A stretch of 12,011 nucleotides of DNA from an uncultured Rhizobiaceae group bacterium (GTDB lineage: Bacteria; Pseudomonadota; Alphaproteobacteria; Rhizobiales; Rhizobiaceae), in the NCBI GenBank assembly GCA_937944075.1, contig CALDZZ010000206.1:1-12011 (forward strand), given 5' to 3'. The notes below the pieces were generated by a model, which worked only from the letters and a program-made list of their open reading frames with translations, was not told the DNA's origin and searched no databases. This document shows, piece after piece, positions 1 through 7,638 of this stretch. Each line of letters starts with the position of its first letter. Within the stretch, counting starts at the first letter, position 1. The translations under genes were made by a program, and so were the position numbers.

Positions 1-7
1 TAAGAAT

Positions 8-811
8 TTAATTGAGATCGAATTCCGCAATGACCGGAACATGGTCAGATGGTTTTTCCCACCCGCGTGCTTCTCTTAATATCGAGATGTTGGTCAGATT
101 GTCGTTCAATGATGGGCTGCCCCAGATATGGTCCAGTCTTCGACCCTTGTCGGCAAGATCCCAGTTTTTTGCGCGGTAACTCCACCAGCTGTAGATGATC
201 TCATCAGATGAGATTTTCTGACGAACCAGATCAGACCACCCACCGTGATCGCGAATTCGATCCAGAAACTCTGTTTCTACAGGGGTATGGCTGACGACTT
301 TCAAAAGTTTCTTGTGAGACCATACGTCATTTTCATGGGGTGCAATGTTCAAGTCACCTACCAGGATGTTTTCAACACCAGCATGGTCATGAGGCAATTC
401 CAGCATTTCGTTCAGAAATTTCAATTTGTGATCAAACTTGGGGTTTTTCACCACATCTGCTTCATCGCCGCCTGCCGGAACATAAAAATTGTGAATTTGC
501 AGTCTGCGTCCACCAGCCTCGACTTGTGCTGCGATGTGGCGGGTATCACCCATGCCAACATAGTCCTTGCTGAAACTTTCCGACAAGGGTCGTTTGGAAA
601 CTGTTGCAACCCCGTGGTAGCCTTTTTGCCCGTGAACAGCCATGTGTTCATATCCTAGCTTGCGAAAGTTTTTCGCTGGGAATTGGTCGTTCTGACACTT
701 GATCTCCTGAAGACATAAAACATCAGGCTGATGTTCTTTTAGAAATTTCTCAACCAGCCCGATGCGCAAGCGAACCGAGTTGATATTCCATGTGGCAATC
801 TTGAAGGGCAT
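8..811 (-). CDS. xthA: Exodeoxyribonuclease III (AP endonuclease)
   Basis: Mg2+-dependent exodeoxyribonuclease III of the exonuclease-endonuclease-phosphatase fold. It cleaves the backbone at abasic sites and removes 3' blocking groups in base-excision repair in the cytoplasm. The 267 residues carry the whole active site: WNINS near residue 10, LQEIK with metal-binding E36, Y110, GDLNIAP with D153 and N155, RRLDH with D227, and a terminal SDH with D256 and H257. YSWWSYR at about 207-213 is the abasic-site recognition loop. The length is almost that of E. coli XthA (268). The start at 811 is preceded by AGGAA about six bases upstream; an in-frame TTG at 838 would add nine residues that the family lacks. 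It lies downstream of lolA on the same strand, an order common in alphaproteobacteria. Nothing looks broken. Confidence 0.95.
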   Translation of the reverse strand: MPFKIATWNINSVRLRIGLVEKFLKEHQPDVLCLQEIKCQNDQFPAKNFRKLGYEHMAVHGQKGYHGVATVSKRPLSESFSKDYVGMGDTRHIAAQVEAGGRRLQIHNFYVPAGGDEADVVKNPKFDHKLKFLNEMLELPHDHAGVENILVGDLNIAPHENDVWSHKKLLKVVSHTPVETEFLDRIRDHGGWSDLVRQKISSDEIIYSWWSYRAKNWDLADKGRRLDHIWGSPSLNDNLTNISILREARGWEKPSDHVPVIAEFDLN

Positions 812-871
812 ATTTGTTTCCTGATGATCGAAGCCCAATGATACAGGAAAAATTTTGGCTCAGAAAGAAGC

Positions 872-893
872 GGGAATGTTAATTCCCACTTAT
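872..893 (-). other. Small hairpin with overlapping imperfect CtrA-like motif
   Basis: GGGAAT and ATTCCC (872-877 and 882-887) form a perfect 6-bp stem with a 4-base loop in the gap between lolA and xthA. On the minus strand it is followed by a pyrimidine-rich stretch with no real T run, so it is at best a weak terminator for lolA. Overlapping it at 878-893, the minus strand reads ATAA-N7-TTAAC, one base from the CtrA consensus TTAA-N7-TTAAC, roughly 70-80 bases before the xthA start. Either reading is inference. Confidence 0.3.
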
Positions 894-917
894 TTGAAAT
901 GCTGGGGTGTTTGGGCC

Positions 918-1535
918 TTAGTTGGCGCCAGTCGGTTTGTTTACGGCAAACTTGGTGTTTGAGATTTTGACGTTTTTCCTGACGTTGAAAATCATGACCG
1001 ATGTTTCCTTGCCTTGGGCATCCTTGATGGTCCATTGACGAAGGTCCTGGGTCTTGGGGTCAAACAGGAGGGTAATTTGAGAATCACCAAAGATTTTTTT
1101 GTCCCCCATCACAACTGTGGTGATATCCTTGGTCGCTTCAACCTTGCGGATTGATTTGTCATTGATCTTGATTTTATTGCTCAACAAGAGGCTCAAGGGT
1201 GTCTTTTTGAGCGGATAATAACTGGAGGTTTTCAGCTTCTTGTTTTTAACTTCAAGTGTGCGTCCGTTTGAAACGACGGTGATCGGTGACGGGTTTTCAT
1301 AATTGAACCTTATTTTTCCAGGGCGCTTGATGAGGAACTGGCCGCCAGTCTGCTCTCCATTTGGGCCAAACTGCACAAACTCGCCAGCCATGGTAGGCAC
1401 TTTCTTGAAGTGATTGCTGATAGCCTTGATTGCCTTTTGTTTGTCATTTGCAACAGCAGGTGTAGCAATAGTACTCATTGCTATTACACCAGACAAAACT
1501 GCCATCTTAAATGGTTTTGCAATAGAATTTATCAT
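918..1535 (-). CDS. lolA: Outer-membrane lipoprotein carrier protein LolA family
   Basis: Periplasmic chaperone of the LolA family, which takes lipoproteins released by the LolCDE transporter and carries them across the periplasm to the outer membrane. The 205-residue product begins with a Sec signal peptide: a short basic start, a hydrophobic stretch at about 11-27, and an AVA cleavage motif ending at residue 29. The mature part has the family pattern MAGEFVQ...GGQFLIKRPGKIRFNYE at about 49-80, followed by beta-rich segments of the half-barrel. The start at 1535 is chosen because it places the signal peptide at the N terminus and has AGGG eight bases upstream; in-frame starts further up would bury the signal peptide and overlap ftsK. 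It follows ftsK by 79 bases on the same strand and may be cotranscribed with it. Family assignment is strong; the specific Lol function is inferred. Confidence 0.9.
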   Translation of the reverse strand: MINSIAKPFKMAVLSGVIAMSTIATPAVANDKQKAIKAISNHFKKVPTMAGEFVQFGPNGEQTGGQFLIKRPGKIRFNYENPSPITVVSNGRTLEVKNKKLKTSSYYPLKKTPLSLLLSNKIKINDKSIRKVEATKDITTVVMGDKKIFGDSQITLLFDPKTQDLRQWTIKDAQGKETSVMIFNVRKNVKISNTKFAVNKPTGAN

Positions 1536-1614
1536 GTCAGGTACCCTAAATTGTATGCCCATGTGCCGTTTGGTAAACTTACTTAATGGCTGTTTGAAGG
1601 CATGAGTGTAGTCA

Positions 1615-4245
1615 TTATATGGTTTCATTTTCATCAGGTACAAGGATTTCACGTTTACCTGCGTGGTTTGCTGCGCTGATCAGTCCCTCTTCTTCCATAC
1701 GCTCAATCAGTGAGGCTGCACGGTTGTAGCCGATTGAAAGTCTGCGCTGGATGTAACTGGTTGAGACTTTTCTGTCTCTTAAAACAATAGCCACTGCCTG
1801 ATCGTAAATATCGTTTGATTCAGACAAGGCACCGGCATCACCACCGGCAGCAGTACCCTCTTCTTCCTGTTCCTCGGTAACGCTGTCCAGGTATTGTGGG
1901 ATGCCCTGTGCTTTCAGGTGATTAACCACGGAATCGACTTCGCCGTCATCAACGAATGGTCCGTGCACACGCTGGATGCGACCACCGCCAGCCATGTAAA
2001 GCATGTCACCCATGCCGAGCAATTGTTCCGCACCACTTTCGCCCAACATGACGCGTGAGTCGATTTTCGAGGTTACCTGGAATGAAATCCGGGTTGGGAA
2101 GTTGGCCTTGATGGTTCCTGTAATTACATCAGTTGAAGGTCTTTGCGTAGCCATGATCACGTGGATGCCTGCTGCACGTGCCATTTGTGCAAGGCGTTGA
2201 ACAGTACCTTCGATGTCTTTGCCGGCAACCATCATCAAGTCGGCCATTTCGTCGATGATGACGACGATATATGGCATTGGCTCGATTTCAATCTCTTCTG
2301 TTTCGTAGATTGCCTCGCCCGTATCACGGTCATAGCCAGTCTGTATTGTGCGGGTGAAACGCTCTCCGGATTTCTTCGCTTCCTTGGCACGCGTATTGTA
2401 ACCGTCGATGTTACGAACGCCGATTTTGGACATTTTCTTGTAGCGTTCTTCCATTTCGCGAACGCTCCACTTGAGCGCAACAACGGCCTTTTTGGGGTCG
2501 GTTACAACAGGCGTCAACAGATGAGGAATGCCATCATAGATTGACAGTTCCAGCATCTTGGGATCAATCATGATCATTTTTACCTGCTCAGGTGTGAAAC
2601 GATAAAGAAGAGACATGATGATGGTATTGATCGCGACCGACTTACCGGAACCGGTTGTACCGGCAACCAGCAAGTGAGGCATTTTAGCCAGGTCAGCAAC
2701 AGTTGCCTCACCGCCGATGGTTTTACCCAAAATAAGTGGCAATTTCGCCTTTGTATTTTCATAGACCTTGCTGGCCAGAATTTCACGGATGAAAACCGTT
2801 TCGCGATTTGCATTTGGCAATTCGATACCGATTGCATTTCTGCCTGGAATAACAGCAACACGGGCAGCGATTGCTGCCATGGAGCGGGCAATATCATCTG
2901 CAAGGCCAATGATACGGGCAGACTTGATGCCAGGTGCAGGCTCCAGCTCATAGAGTGTAACGACCGGGCCCGGGTGTACATTGATGATTTCACCCTTGAT
3001 GCCGAAATCATCCAGAACACCTTCAAGTGTGCGAGCATTTGCTTCCAGTGCTTCAGGGGACAATTGCATTTCTGCAGTTTTTGGTGGCACATCCTGCATG
3101 AAGCTTAGCGGCGGCAGCTCAAATTCTCCGTCAGAAATCAGTGAAGGCTGAGCCTCACGCTCAACACGTTTGGAAGGTGTTGGGGGTGGAGCTTGTGTCT
3201 TTACACGCGTTGGTGTTGCGGTTGAAACAGTTTCTGGAATGACAGCAGGTTGTGGTGCAGCTTGCTCAGCCCACTCTTCTTCAATTGCTTCTGCTTCCTT
3301 GTATTCATTATAAGTGTTTTCACCATATTCAGGATTTTGAAATTCTGGTGCTGGTACCTGTCCTTCAATAATTGGCTCTCGTTGGGTCTGTGTACCGCCC
3401 AATTGTTGTGGCATGTCATAGCGGTCAAAATCATCGAGCATATCATCTTTGCCAGTTGCCATGATTTTGGCATGAAAACCCTTGATACGATGCATCAGCC
3501 CCGGTTTTTCCAAAGCTTGCCCAGTATCAACCGGATTGTCCGGCTTTGGCTTGAAAAACCGCATTTTGAAGACAAAGAAATAATGGCTTACAGCTCCCAG
3601 GAACCAGTTTGCCTCTCCGTCTCCATCCAGAAAATCATCATCATTGGCAATGTCATCTGGTTGAAGTTCTGTTTGTTCATGAAGCTTCCAAATGAGCCCT
3701 GAAGCTGCAAGGATCAGCCAAAAGGCTGGAACAATAAAGAGTGCTCCAAGGATTACCGCGTAAAAACCGGATATTTCGCCCAAAAGGAGTTCAGGCAAGT
3801 TTAAAACCATATCACCGCCAACACCACCAAGACCGACAGGCAAAGGCCAGGTCTGGGGAATGTTGAAGCAGGCAAAAAAGGCTGATGTGACAAGTACCGC
3901 CAGTGGCCAAAGCATAACCCTGTTTTTCATTGCAGGAGTTTTGCGCTGAAGGAGTTTTGCCCACCCCCAAAGTGCTGGAGGTATCAGGGCAATTGCTGAT
4001 GCAAGACCAAAGAACTGCATGATGAAATCAGCAAATACTGCGCCTGGATATCCGATTGTATTGGCAATCTCTTCTCCATTCGCATTGGAAAGGCTCGGGT
4101 CCGTTACGGACCAGGATGCAAGTGCGGCAAATGCAAGAGCAGTGAAGCCAAGAAGCGCCAGGCCGATCAAAACTGAAAACTGGTTGCCCAATCCCTCCTT
4201 GACGGTAGGGTTTAATCTTCTTGTATCAACATCTGATAATTGCAT
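1615..4245 (-). CDS. ftsK: DNA translocase FtsK
   Basis: Septum-anchored, ATP-driven dsDNA pump that clears chromosomes from the division site and activates XerCD recombination at dif. The 876 residues show the full architecture. Four hydrophobic membrane segments lie at about 22-47, 70-95, 109-127 and 160-187. A Pro/Gln/Glu-rich linker spans about 270-390. The motor has Walker A GTTGSGKS at 529-536 and Walker B with D665-E666. A C-terminal winged-helix gamma domain, which reads KOPS and contacts XerD, covers about 812-876. The start at 4245 has GGAG six bases upstream; an in-frame TTG at 4293 would add 16 residues without a good ribosome site and before the conserved start. A 135-base gap separates it from tesB upstream and contains a CtrA-type motif. 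It is full length and intact, and probably essential or important for division. Confidence 0.97.
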   Translation of the reverse strand: MQLSDVDTRRLNPTVKEGLGNQFSVLIGLALLGFTALAFAALASWSVTDPSLSNANGEEIANTIGYPGAVFADFIMQFFGLASAIALIPPALWGWAKLLQRKTPAMKNRVMLWPLAVLVTSAFFACFNIPQTWPLPVGLGGVGGDMVLNLPELLLGEISGFYAVILGALFIVPAFWLILAASGLIWKLHEQTELQPDDIANDDDFLDGDGEANWFLGAVSHYFFVFKMRFFKPKPDNPVDTGQALEKPGLMHRIKGFHAKIMATGKDDMLDDFDRYDMPQQLGGTQTQREPIIEGQVPAPEFQNPEYGENTYNEYKEAEAIEEEWAEQAAPQPAVIPETVSTATPTRVKTQAPPPTPSKRVEREAQPSLISDGEFELPPLSFMQDVPPKTAEMQLSPEALEANARTLEGVLDDFGIKGEIINVHPGPVVTLYELEPAPGIKSARIIGLADDIARSMAAIAARVAVIPGRNAIGIELPNANRETVFIREILASKVYENTKAKLPLILGKTIGGEATVADLAKMPHLLVAGTTGSGKSVAINTIIMSLLYRFTPEQVKMIMIDPKMLELSIYDGIPHLLTPVVTDPKKAVVALKWSVREMEERYKKMSKIGVRNIDGYNTRAKEAKKSGERFTRTIQTGYDRDTGEAIYETEEIEIEPMPYIVVIIDEMADLMMVAGKDIEGTVQRLAQMARAAGIHVIMATQRPSTDVITGTIKANFPTRISFQVTSKIDSRVMLGESGAEQLLGMGDMLYMAGGGRIQRVHGPFVDDGEVDSVVNHLKAQGIPQYLDSVTEEQEEEGTAAGGDAGALSESNDIYDQAVAIVLRDRKVSTSYIQRRLSIGYNRAASLIERMEEEGLISAANHAGKREILVPDENETI

Positions 4246-4319
4246 GCCGTGCTCCAAAACGCTTTTCTTCCGCTCGATGAAGCAGAAAATCAAATATGAA
4301 ACAAAGACTAAAGATTTAA

Positions 4320-4338
4320 GGTTAATCGCATGTTAACC
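4320..4338 (-). promoter_or_regulatory. Candidate CtrA-binding site upstream of ftsK
   Basis: The sequence is GGTTAA, a 7-base spacer, then TTAACC. Both strands therefore match the CtrA consensus TTAA-N7-TTAAC exactly. It is centred about 85 bases before the ftsK start, in the gap that separates ftsK from tesB, which is a normal place for a CtrA-controlled promoter. CtrA is the cell-cycle response regulator of alphaproteobacteria and controls division genes such as ftsZ and ftsQA in Caulobacter. The match is seen directly; the binding is inferred. No clear -10 element was assigned. Confidence 0.6.
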
Positions 4339-4380
4339 ATGGGGCATATTTCATGCGTGTTTTTGCAGGAAAGGAAAAAT

Positions 4381-5289
4381 CTAGCCGCCTGCGACGCTGG
4401 TTTTTCCATAGTCCTTTTTACGCTCGCGAATCAGACCCTCCTGGGCGACTGATGCAACCAGCTGGCCATCCTGCGAATAGATGCTGCCACGAGTGAACCC
4501 TCTGGCGCCAGAACTGTTTGGACTGTCTTGGGAATACAAATGCCACTCTTCCATGTTCATGGGCCTGTGAAACCACATTGCATGATCAAGGCTTGCTACC
4601 TGTAGGTTGGGGTCAAAGACGGCGCGCCCATGGGCAAACAGGGATGTATCCAGCAATGTCATATCCGACGCATAGGCTAAAACTGCCTGCTGAACGGCTG
4701 TGTTTTGAGGGAGCTTGCCAGTTGCCCTGAACCAGATGTTCTGTTTGGGCTCCAGCTTTTTGTTAGAGATATAATGTTCCAGACTGATTGGTCGCAACTC
4801 AATCGGGCGTTCCCGTTTCCAGTAATTGCGAACGCCTTCGGGCGCATGATCAATGAATTGTTCCGCCAATTGTTTTTCGCTTGGCAGGTCTTCTGGTTTG
4901 GGCATATCAGGCATTTCAACAAAATGCTCCAGCCCTTCCTCCACAATCTGGAAAGAGGCAGACATGGAAAAAATTGCCTTCCCGTGCTGAATGGCAACCA
5001 CCCTTCTGGTGGTAAAGCTTCTACCATCACGAATGCGATCTACTTCATATATTGTCGGAACGGATGGATCTCCAGGCCGCATGAAGTAGCCATGCAGGGA
5101 ATGAACTATTCTTTCAGGCTCTCCTTCAGGTGGGCGAACGGTTCTTTGTGCTGCAACCAGTGCTTGACCGATTACCTGCCCGCCAAAAATTCTTTGCCAG
5201 CCAACATCCGGGCTTTCACCGCGATAGAGATTTTGTTCAATGCGTTCCAGATCGAGTATATCAAGAAGGGTATCAACGGCTTTGGACAT
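4381..5289 (-). CDS. tesB: Acyl-CoA thioesterase II (TesB type)
   Basis: Hydrolyses medium- and long-chain acyl-CoA to free fatty acid and CoA in the cytoplasm. The 302 residues form a double-hotdog protein, close in length to E. coli TesB (286). The first hotdog contains GGQVIGQAL at about 36-44 and the HGYFMRPGD strand at about 66-74. The second contains YASDMTLLD at 206-214, the DHAMWFHRPMN signature at 235-245, and ARGFTRG...VAQEGLIR at 262-288. The catalytic Asp and Gln of TesB correspond to D209 and Q283; the third residue, Thr228 in E. coli, is Ser233 here, a conservative change. The start at 5289 is an ATG; an in-frame TTG at 5301 would add four residues, and neither has a strong Shine-Dalgarno. 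It is divergent from the FAD monooxygenase gene and upstream of ftsK on the same strand. Confidence 0.93.
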   Translation of the reverse strand: MSKAVDTLLDILDLERIEQNLYRGESPDVGWQRIFGGQVIGQALVAAQRTVRPPEGEPERIVHSLHGYFMRPGDPSVPTIYEVDRIRDGRSFTTRRVVAIQHGKAIFSMSASFQIVEEGLEHFVEMPDMPKPEDLPSEKQLAEQFIDHAPEGVRNYWKRERPIELRPISLEHYISNKKLEPKQNIWFRATGKLPQNTAVQQAVLAYASDMTLLDTSLFAHGRAVFDPNLQVASLDHAMWFHRPMNMEEWHLYSQDSPNSSGARGFTRGSIYSQDGQLVASVAQEGLIRERKKDYGKTSVAGG

Positions 5290-5299
5290 AATGGTTTGC

Positions 5300-5328
5300 A
5301 AAGCGTTCAGAAGAAACTGCTTCGCTTT
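5300..5328 (-). other. Imperfect hairpin in tesB leader
   Basis: AAAGC at 5300-5304 pairs with GCTTT at 5324-5328, and GAAG at 5310-5313 pairs with CTTC at 5320-5323. A 5-base bulge lies on one side and there is a 6-base loop. It ends only about 11 bases before the tesB ATG, so in the mRNA it could sit over the weak ribosome-binding region. No role is demonstrated. Confidence 0.25.
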
Positions 5329-5418
5329 CTTTCATTGTTAGTAACATGCGACTCATCAGAAGTTATGCGTTACAGGATAAACAATATTTGCCCTGAGACA
5401 ATGTTGCCTCTGGAAGTT

Positions 5419-5448
5419 TTGTGTTTCACTTTCCATTTATGGTATGAT
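5419..5448 (+). promoter_or_regulatory. Possible promoter of the UbiH-type gene
   Basis: TTGTGT at 5419-5424 and TATGAT at 5443-5448 are separated by 18 bases and lie 25 bases before the ATG at 5473. TATGAT is a good -10 match and the -35 is weak. The position suits the divergent gap, which has no other obvious plus-strand promoter. This is an eye match only. Confidence 0.35.
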
Positions 5449-5472
5449 TGTTAAAACAAATGGAATTCTGTT

Positions 5473-6717
5473 ATGGCCGGAACGAAAAATACCCAACTTC
5501 CGAAAACGGTTGATATTCTTGTCGCAGGCGGTGGCTATGTCGGTCTTTCGTGTGCGGTGGCCATTAAAAACTCGGCTCCTCATCTCTCTGTCATGGTGGT
5601 TGATCCCGTACCGGAACATGTCATCGAGAAAGATGAACGTGCCTCTGCAATTGCAGCAGACGCTTCGCGAATGCTGGATGCCCTGGGTCTTTGGGAAGAT
5701 TTGGTCAAGACTGCACAACCGATCAATGAGATGATTGTAACAGACAGCAAGGTCAACGATATAACGCGCCCTGTTTTCCTGACCTTTGAGAACGATCAGG
5801 AAGGTGACCAGCCGTTCGCACATATGGTTGAAAATCGTGAACTGGTAAAGGCGCTGCGCCAAAAAGGTGATGCAGACGGAGTTTTGCGTATTGCGGAAAA
5901 TGGTGTTGAGGAATTTGAAACCGGTTCTTCTCATACAGTTGTGAAACTTTCATCCGGTGATGTTGTTTCAACCAGACTTCTGGTTGCATGTGATGGTGTT
6001 CGCTCCAGATTGCGCGATATGGCAGGCATTCAAACTGTTCACTGGCCTTACGATCAAAAAGGGATTGTCTGTACTGTCGAACATGAGCGCCCCCATGAAG
6101 GAAGGGCGGAAGAACATTTTCTGCCTGCCGGCCCTTTCGCCATTTTACCCCTGAAGGGCAACCGCTCTTCCCTTGTCTGGACAGAAAGCTCTCGTGATGC
6201 AGAGCGTCTTCTCGAACAGGACGAAATGATTTTTGAAGCTGAACTTGAACAACGCTTTGGTTTCAAGCTGGGTGCAATTTCACTTGCCAGCAAGGTACAG
6301 GCTTTTCCGCTTGGGCTCAGGCTTGCGCGCGAGTTCGTTCGGCCACGCTTTGTACTTGCCGGTGATGCTGCACATGGCATTCACCCGATTGCCGGCCAAG
6401 GACTTAACCTTGGTTTCAAGGATGCTGCAGCTTTGGCGCAAACCATCGTTGAGGCTGACCGTCTGGGGCAGGATTTCGGGACTTTGGATGTTTTGGAGCG
6501 ATACCAGATGTGGCGTCGTTTTGATACGGTTCAAATGGGCGTTGTAACAGATGTCCTGAATCGGTTGTTTTCAAATGACAACAGTATCATTCGTGCAGCC
6601 AGAACCTTTGGTCTTGGCGTTGTTGATCGAATGCCGGCGATGAAAAAATATTTCATTAACCAGGCTGCAGGCCAAGACACGGCTGCTCCAAAACTTCTTC
6701 GCGGAGAAGCAATCTAG
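5473..6717 (+). CDS. UbiH/UbiF/COQ6-family FAD monooxygenase (ubiquinone biosynthesis)
   Basis: FAD-dependent aromatic hydroxylase of the UbiH/COQ6 family, which adds hydroxyl groups to the ring of ubiquinone precursors using O2 and NAD(P)H. The 414 residues have all three FAD and NAD(P)H signatures: the Rossmann GGGYVG at 19-24, VACDGVRS around D174-G175, and FVLAGDAAHGIHPIAGQGLNLGF at 293-315, where the GD motif binds the FAD ribityl chain. Length fits the family (about 390-415). The ATG at 5473 has GGAA about seven bases upstream. Alphaproteobacteria use several paralogues (UbiH, UbiF, UbiL, UbiM types) acting at different ring positions, and I cannot tell which this is, so no symbol is given. 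It is divergent from tesB and its stop lies 27 bases from the convergent Trm112-like gene, with no visible terminator between them. Confidence 0.9.
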   Translation: MAGTKNTQLPKTVDILVAGGGYVGLSCAVAIKNSAPHLSVMVVDPVPEHVIEKDERASAIAADASRMLDALGLWEDLVKTAQPINEMIVTDSKVNDITRPVFLTFENDQEGDQPFAHMVENRELVKALRQKGDADGVLRIAENGVEEFETGSSHTVVKLSSGDVVSTRLLVACDGVRSRLRDMAGIQTVHWPYDQKGIVCTVEHERPHEGRAEEHFLPAGPFAILPLKGNRSSLVWTESSRDAERLLEQDEMIFEAELEQRFGFKLGAISLASKVQAFPLGLRLAREFVRPRFVLAGDAAHGIHPIAGQGLNLGFKDAAALAQTIVEADRLGQDFGTLDVLERYQMWRRFDTVQMGVVTDVLNRLFSNDNSIIRAARTFGLGVVDRMPAMKKYFINQAAGQDTAAPKLLRGEAI

Positions 6718-6744
6718 CAAGCCCGAAGACGAGGACTGTAAATA

Positions 6745-6939
6745 TCAGGATTTGGTAATTTCTTCCTCGTCCAGTTCGCGTGCTTCAGACGCGATCATGA
6801 CAGGAATGCCATCTCGTATCGGGTAAGCCAGTTTGGCAACATTTGAGATGAGTTCGTTTGCTTTCTCGTCGTATTCAAGGGTAGTCTTTGTCAAGGGACA
6901 AACAAGTAATTCAAGCAGTTTCGGATCAGGCCTTGTCAT
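6745..6939 (-). CDS. Trm112-like protein (UPF0434/YcaR family)
   Basis: A 64-residue protein of the Trm112/UPF0434 family. Eukaryotic and archaeal Trm112 proteins activate methyltransferases acting on tRNA, rRNA and release factors; the bacterial role is largely unsettled. Seen here are the family core LLELLVCPLTK at 8-18 and KLAYPIRDGIPVMI at about 36-49. Only one cysteine (C14) is left where zinc-binding relatives have CPxCK and further cysteines, so metal binding is unlikely; CPLTK is a common variant in this group. The ATG at 6939 starts eight bases after the stop of the LON-domain gene and has no Shine-Dalgarno of its own, which suggests translational coupling. It is the last gene of the group and faces the UbiH-type gene. 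Confidence 0.88.
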   Translation of the reverse strand: MTRPDPKLLELLVCPLTKTTLEYDEKANELISNVAKLAYPIRDGIPVMIASEARELDEEEITKS

Positions 6940-6947
6940 GGGAGGTG

Positions 6948-7622
6948 TTATTGCACATTGCCATAGGCGTCACCATTTTGCTTCGCCAGATGAAATTCAG
7001 AAATTGCAATCAGGGTATCTGCCCGATCCTTGAGGGTCTCGGCTTCCAGTAGCGCCTGCTTTTCTGCCGGATCATAAGGGCTCATCATGCAAAGAGCTGT
7101 CAACAGTGTTTCCGTATCTGCTTCATTTACCGTGTCCCAGTCAGCATCCATATTGTTGGCGGTCAGGTAATTTTTGAAAGCCACCAAAATGGCATCGCGG
7201 TCAATGTCATCGCCTTGTGTATTTTCAGCTAAATCAGTTTCAATAGGCTCAATCTTGCATTGACGATATTCCGTATTGGTCGCGATTTCTTCAATAACCT
7301 TGAAGCGGCAAACGCCTGACAAGCTGATGTGAAACCGTCCGTCTCCGGTTTCCTGAAAGGCGGAAATCCTGCCTATACACCCGACTGCACTCAAGGGCGT
7401 TGGACTGTTTTCATCATGCCCGTCAGGATTTAGCCTGGGTTGTATCATGCCAATCAGTTTTTCACCTCGCAGTGAATCGTTGATCATGTCGATATAACGC
7501 GACTCAAATATATTAAGAGGCAATTGCCCACCCGGGAGCAACAGAGCGCCAGTCAAGGGAAATACGGGAATCACTTCCGGTACATCCTCCAGATAAGTAT
7601 AGGTTTGGTTGCCTGCTCTCAT
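6948..7622 (-). CDS. LON peptidase substrate-binding (LON-N) domain protein
   Basis: A stand-alone LON N-terminal domain protein of 224 residues with no ATPase or protease part. It starts with the typical IPVFPLTGALLLPGGQLPLNIFESRY at 18-43, followed by GCIGRISAF at 81-89 and the SGVCRFKV strand at 102-109, and ends in a helical segment (about 165-215). The domain binds unfolded polypeptides in Lon protease; what the free-standing bacterial version does is not known to me. The start at 7622 (ATG) has GGA about eight bases upstream and matches the usual family N terminus; an in-frame TTG at 7682 would add 20 residues. It sits 135 bases downstream of the CnoX-like gene and eight bases before the Trm112-like gene. 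It may have its own promoter, because overlapping dyads lie just before the start. Confidence 0.9.
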   Translation of the reverse strand: MRAGNQTYTYLEDVPEVIPVFPLTGALLLPGGQLPLNIFESRYIDMINDSLRGEKLIGMIQPRLNPDGHDENSPTPLSAVGCIGRISAFQETGDGRFHISLSGVCRFKVIEEIATNTEYRQCKIEPIETDLAENTQGDDIDRDAILVAFKNYLTANNMDADWDTVNEADTETLLTALCMMSPYDPAEKQALLEAETLKDRADTLIAISEFHLAKQNGDAYGNVQ

Positions 7623-7638
7623 GATTATTCCAGCTACG

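Noticed and set aside
738..752. AGAAATTTCT palindrome resembling part of an iron-regulator box
   Set aside because: It lies inside the xthA coding sequence, is short, and lacks the extended consensus.
2143..3108. Open frames on the plus strand inside ftsK
   Set aside because: These are shadows of ftsK, whose frame carries Walker A and B and the gamma domain without interruption; the antisense products show no family pattern.
5437..5934. A long minus-strand open frame opposite the start of the UbiH-type gene
   Set aside because: It is antisense to a gene with full FAD motifs, its translation is Cys/His/Arg-rich without domain character, and it has no ribosome site.
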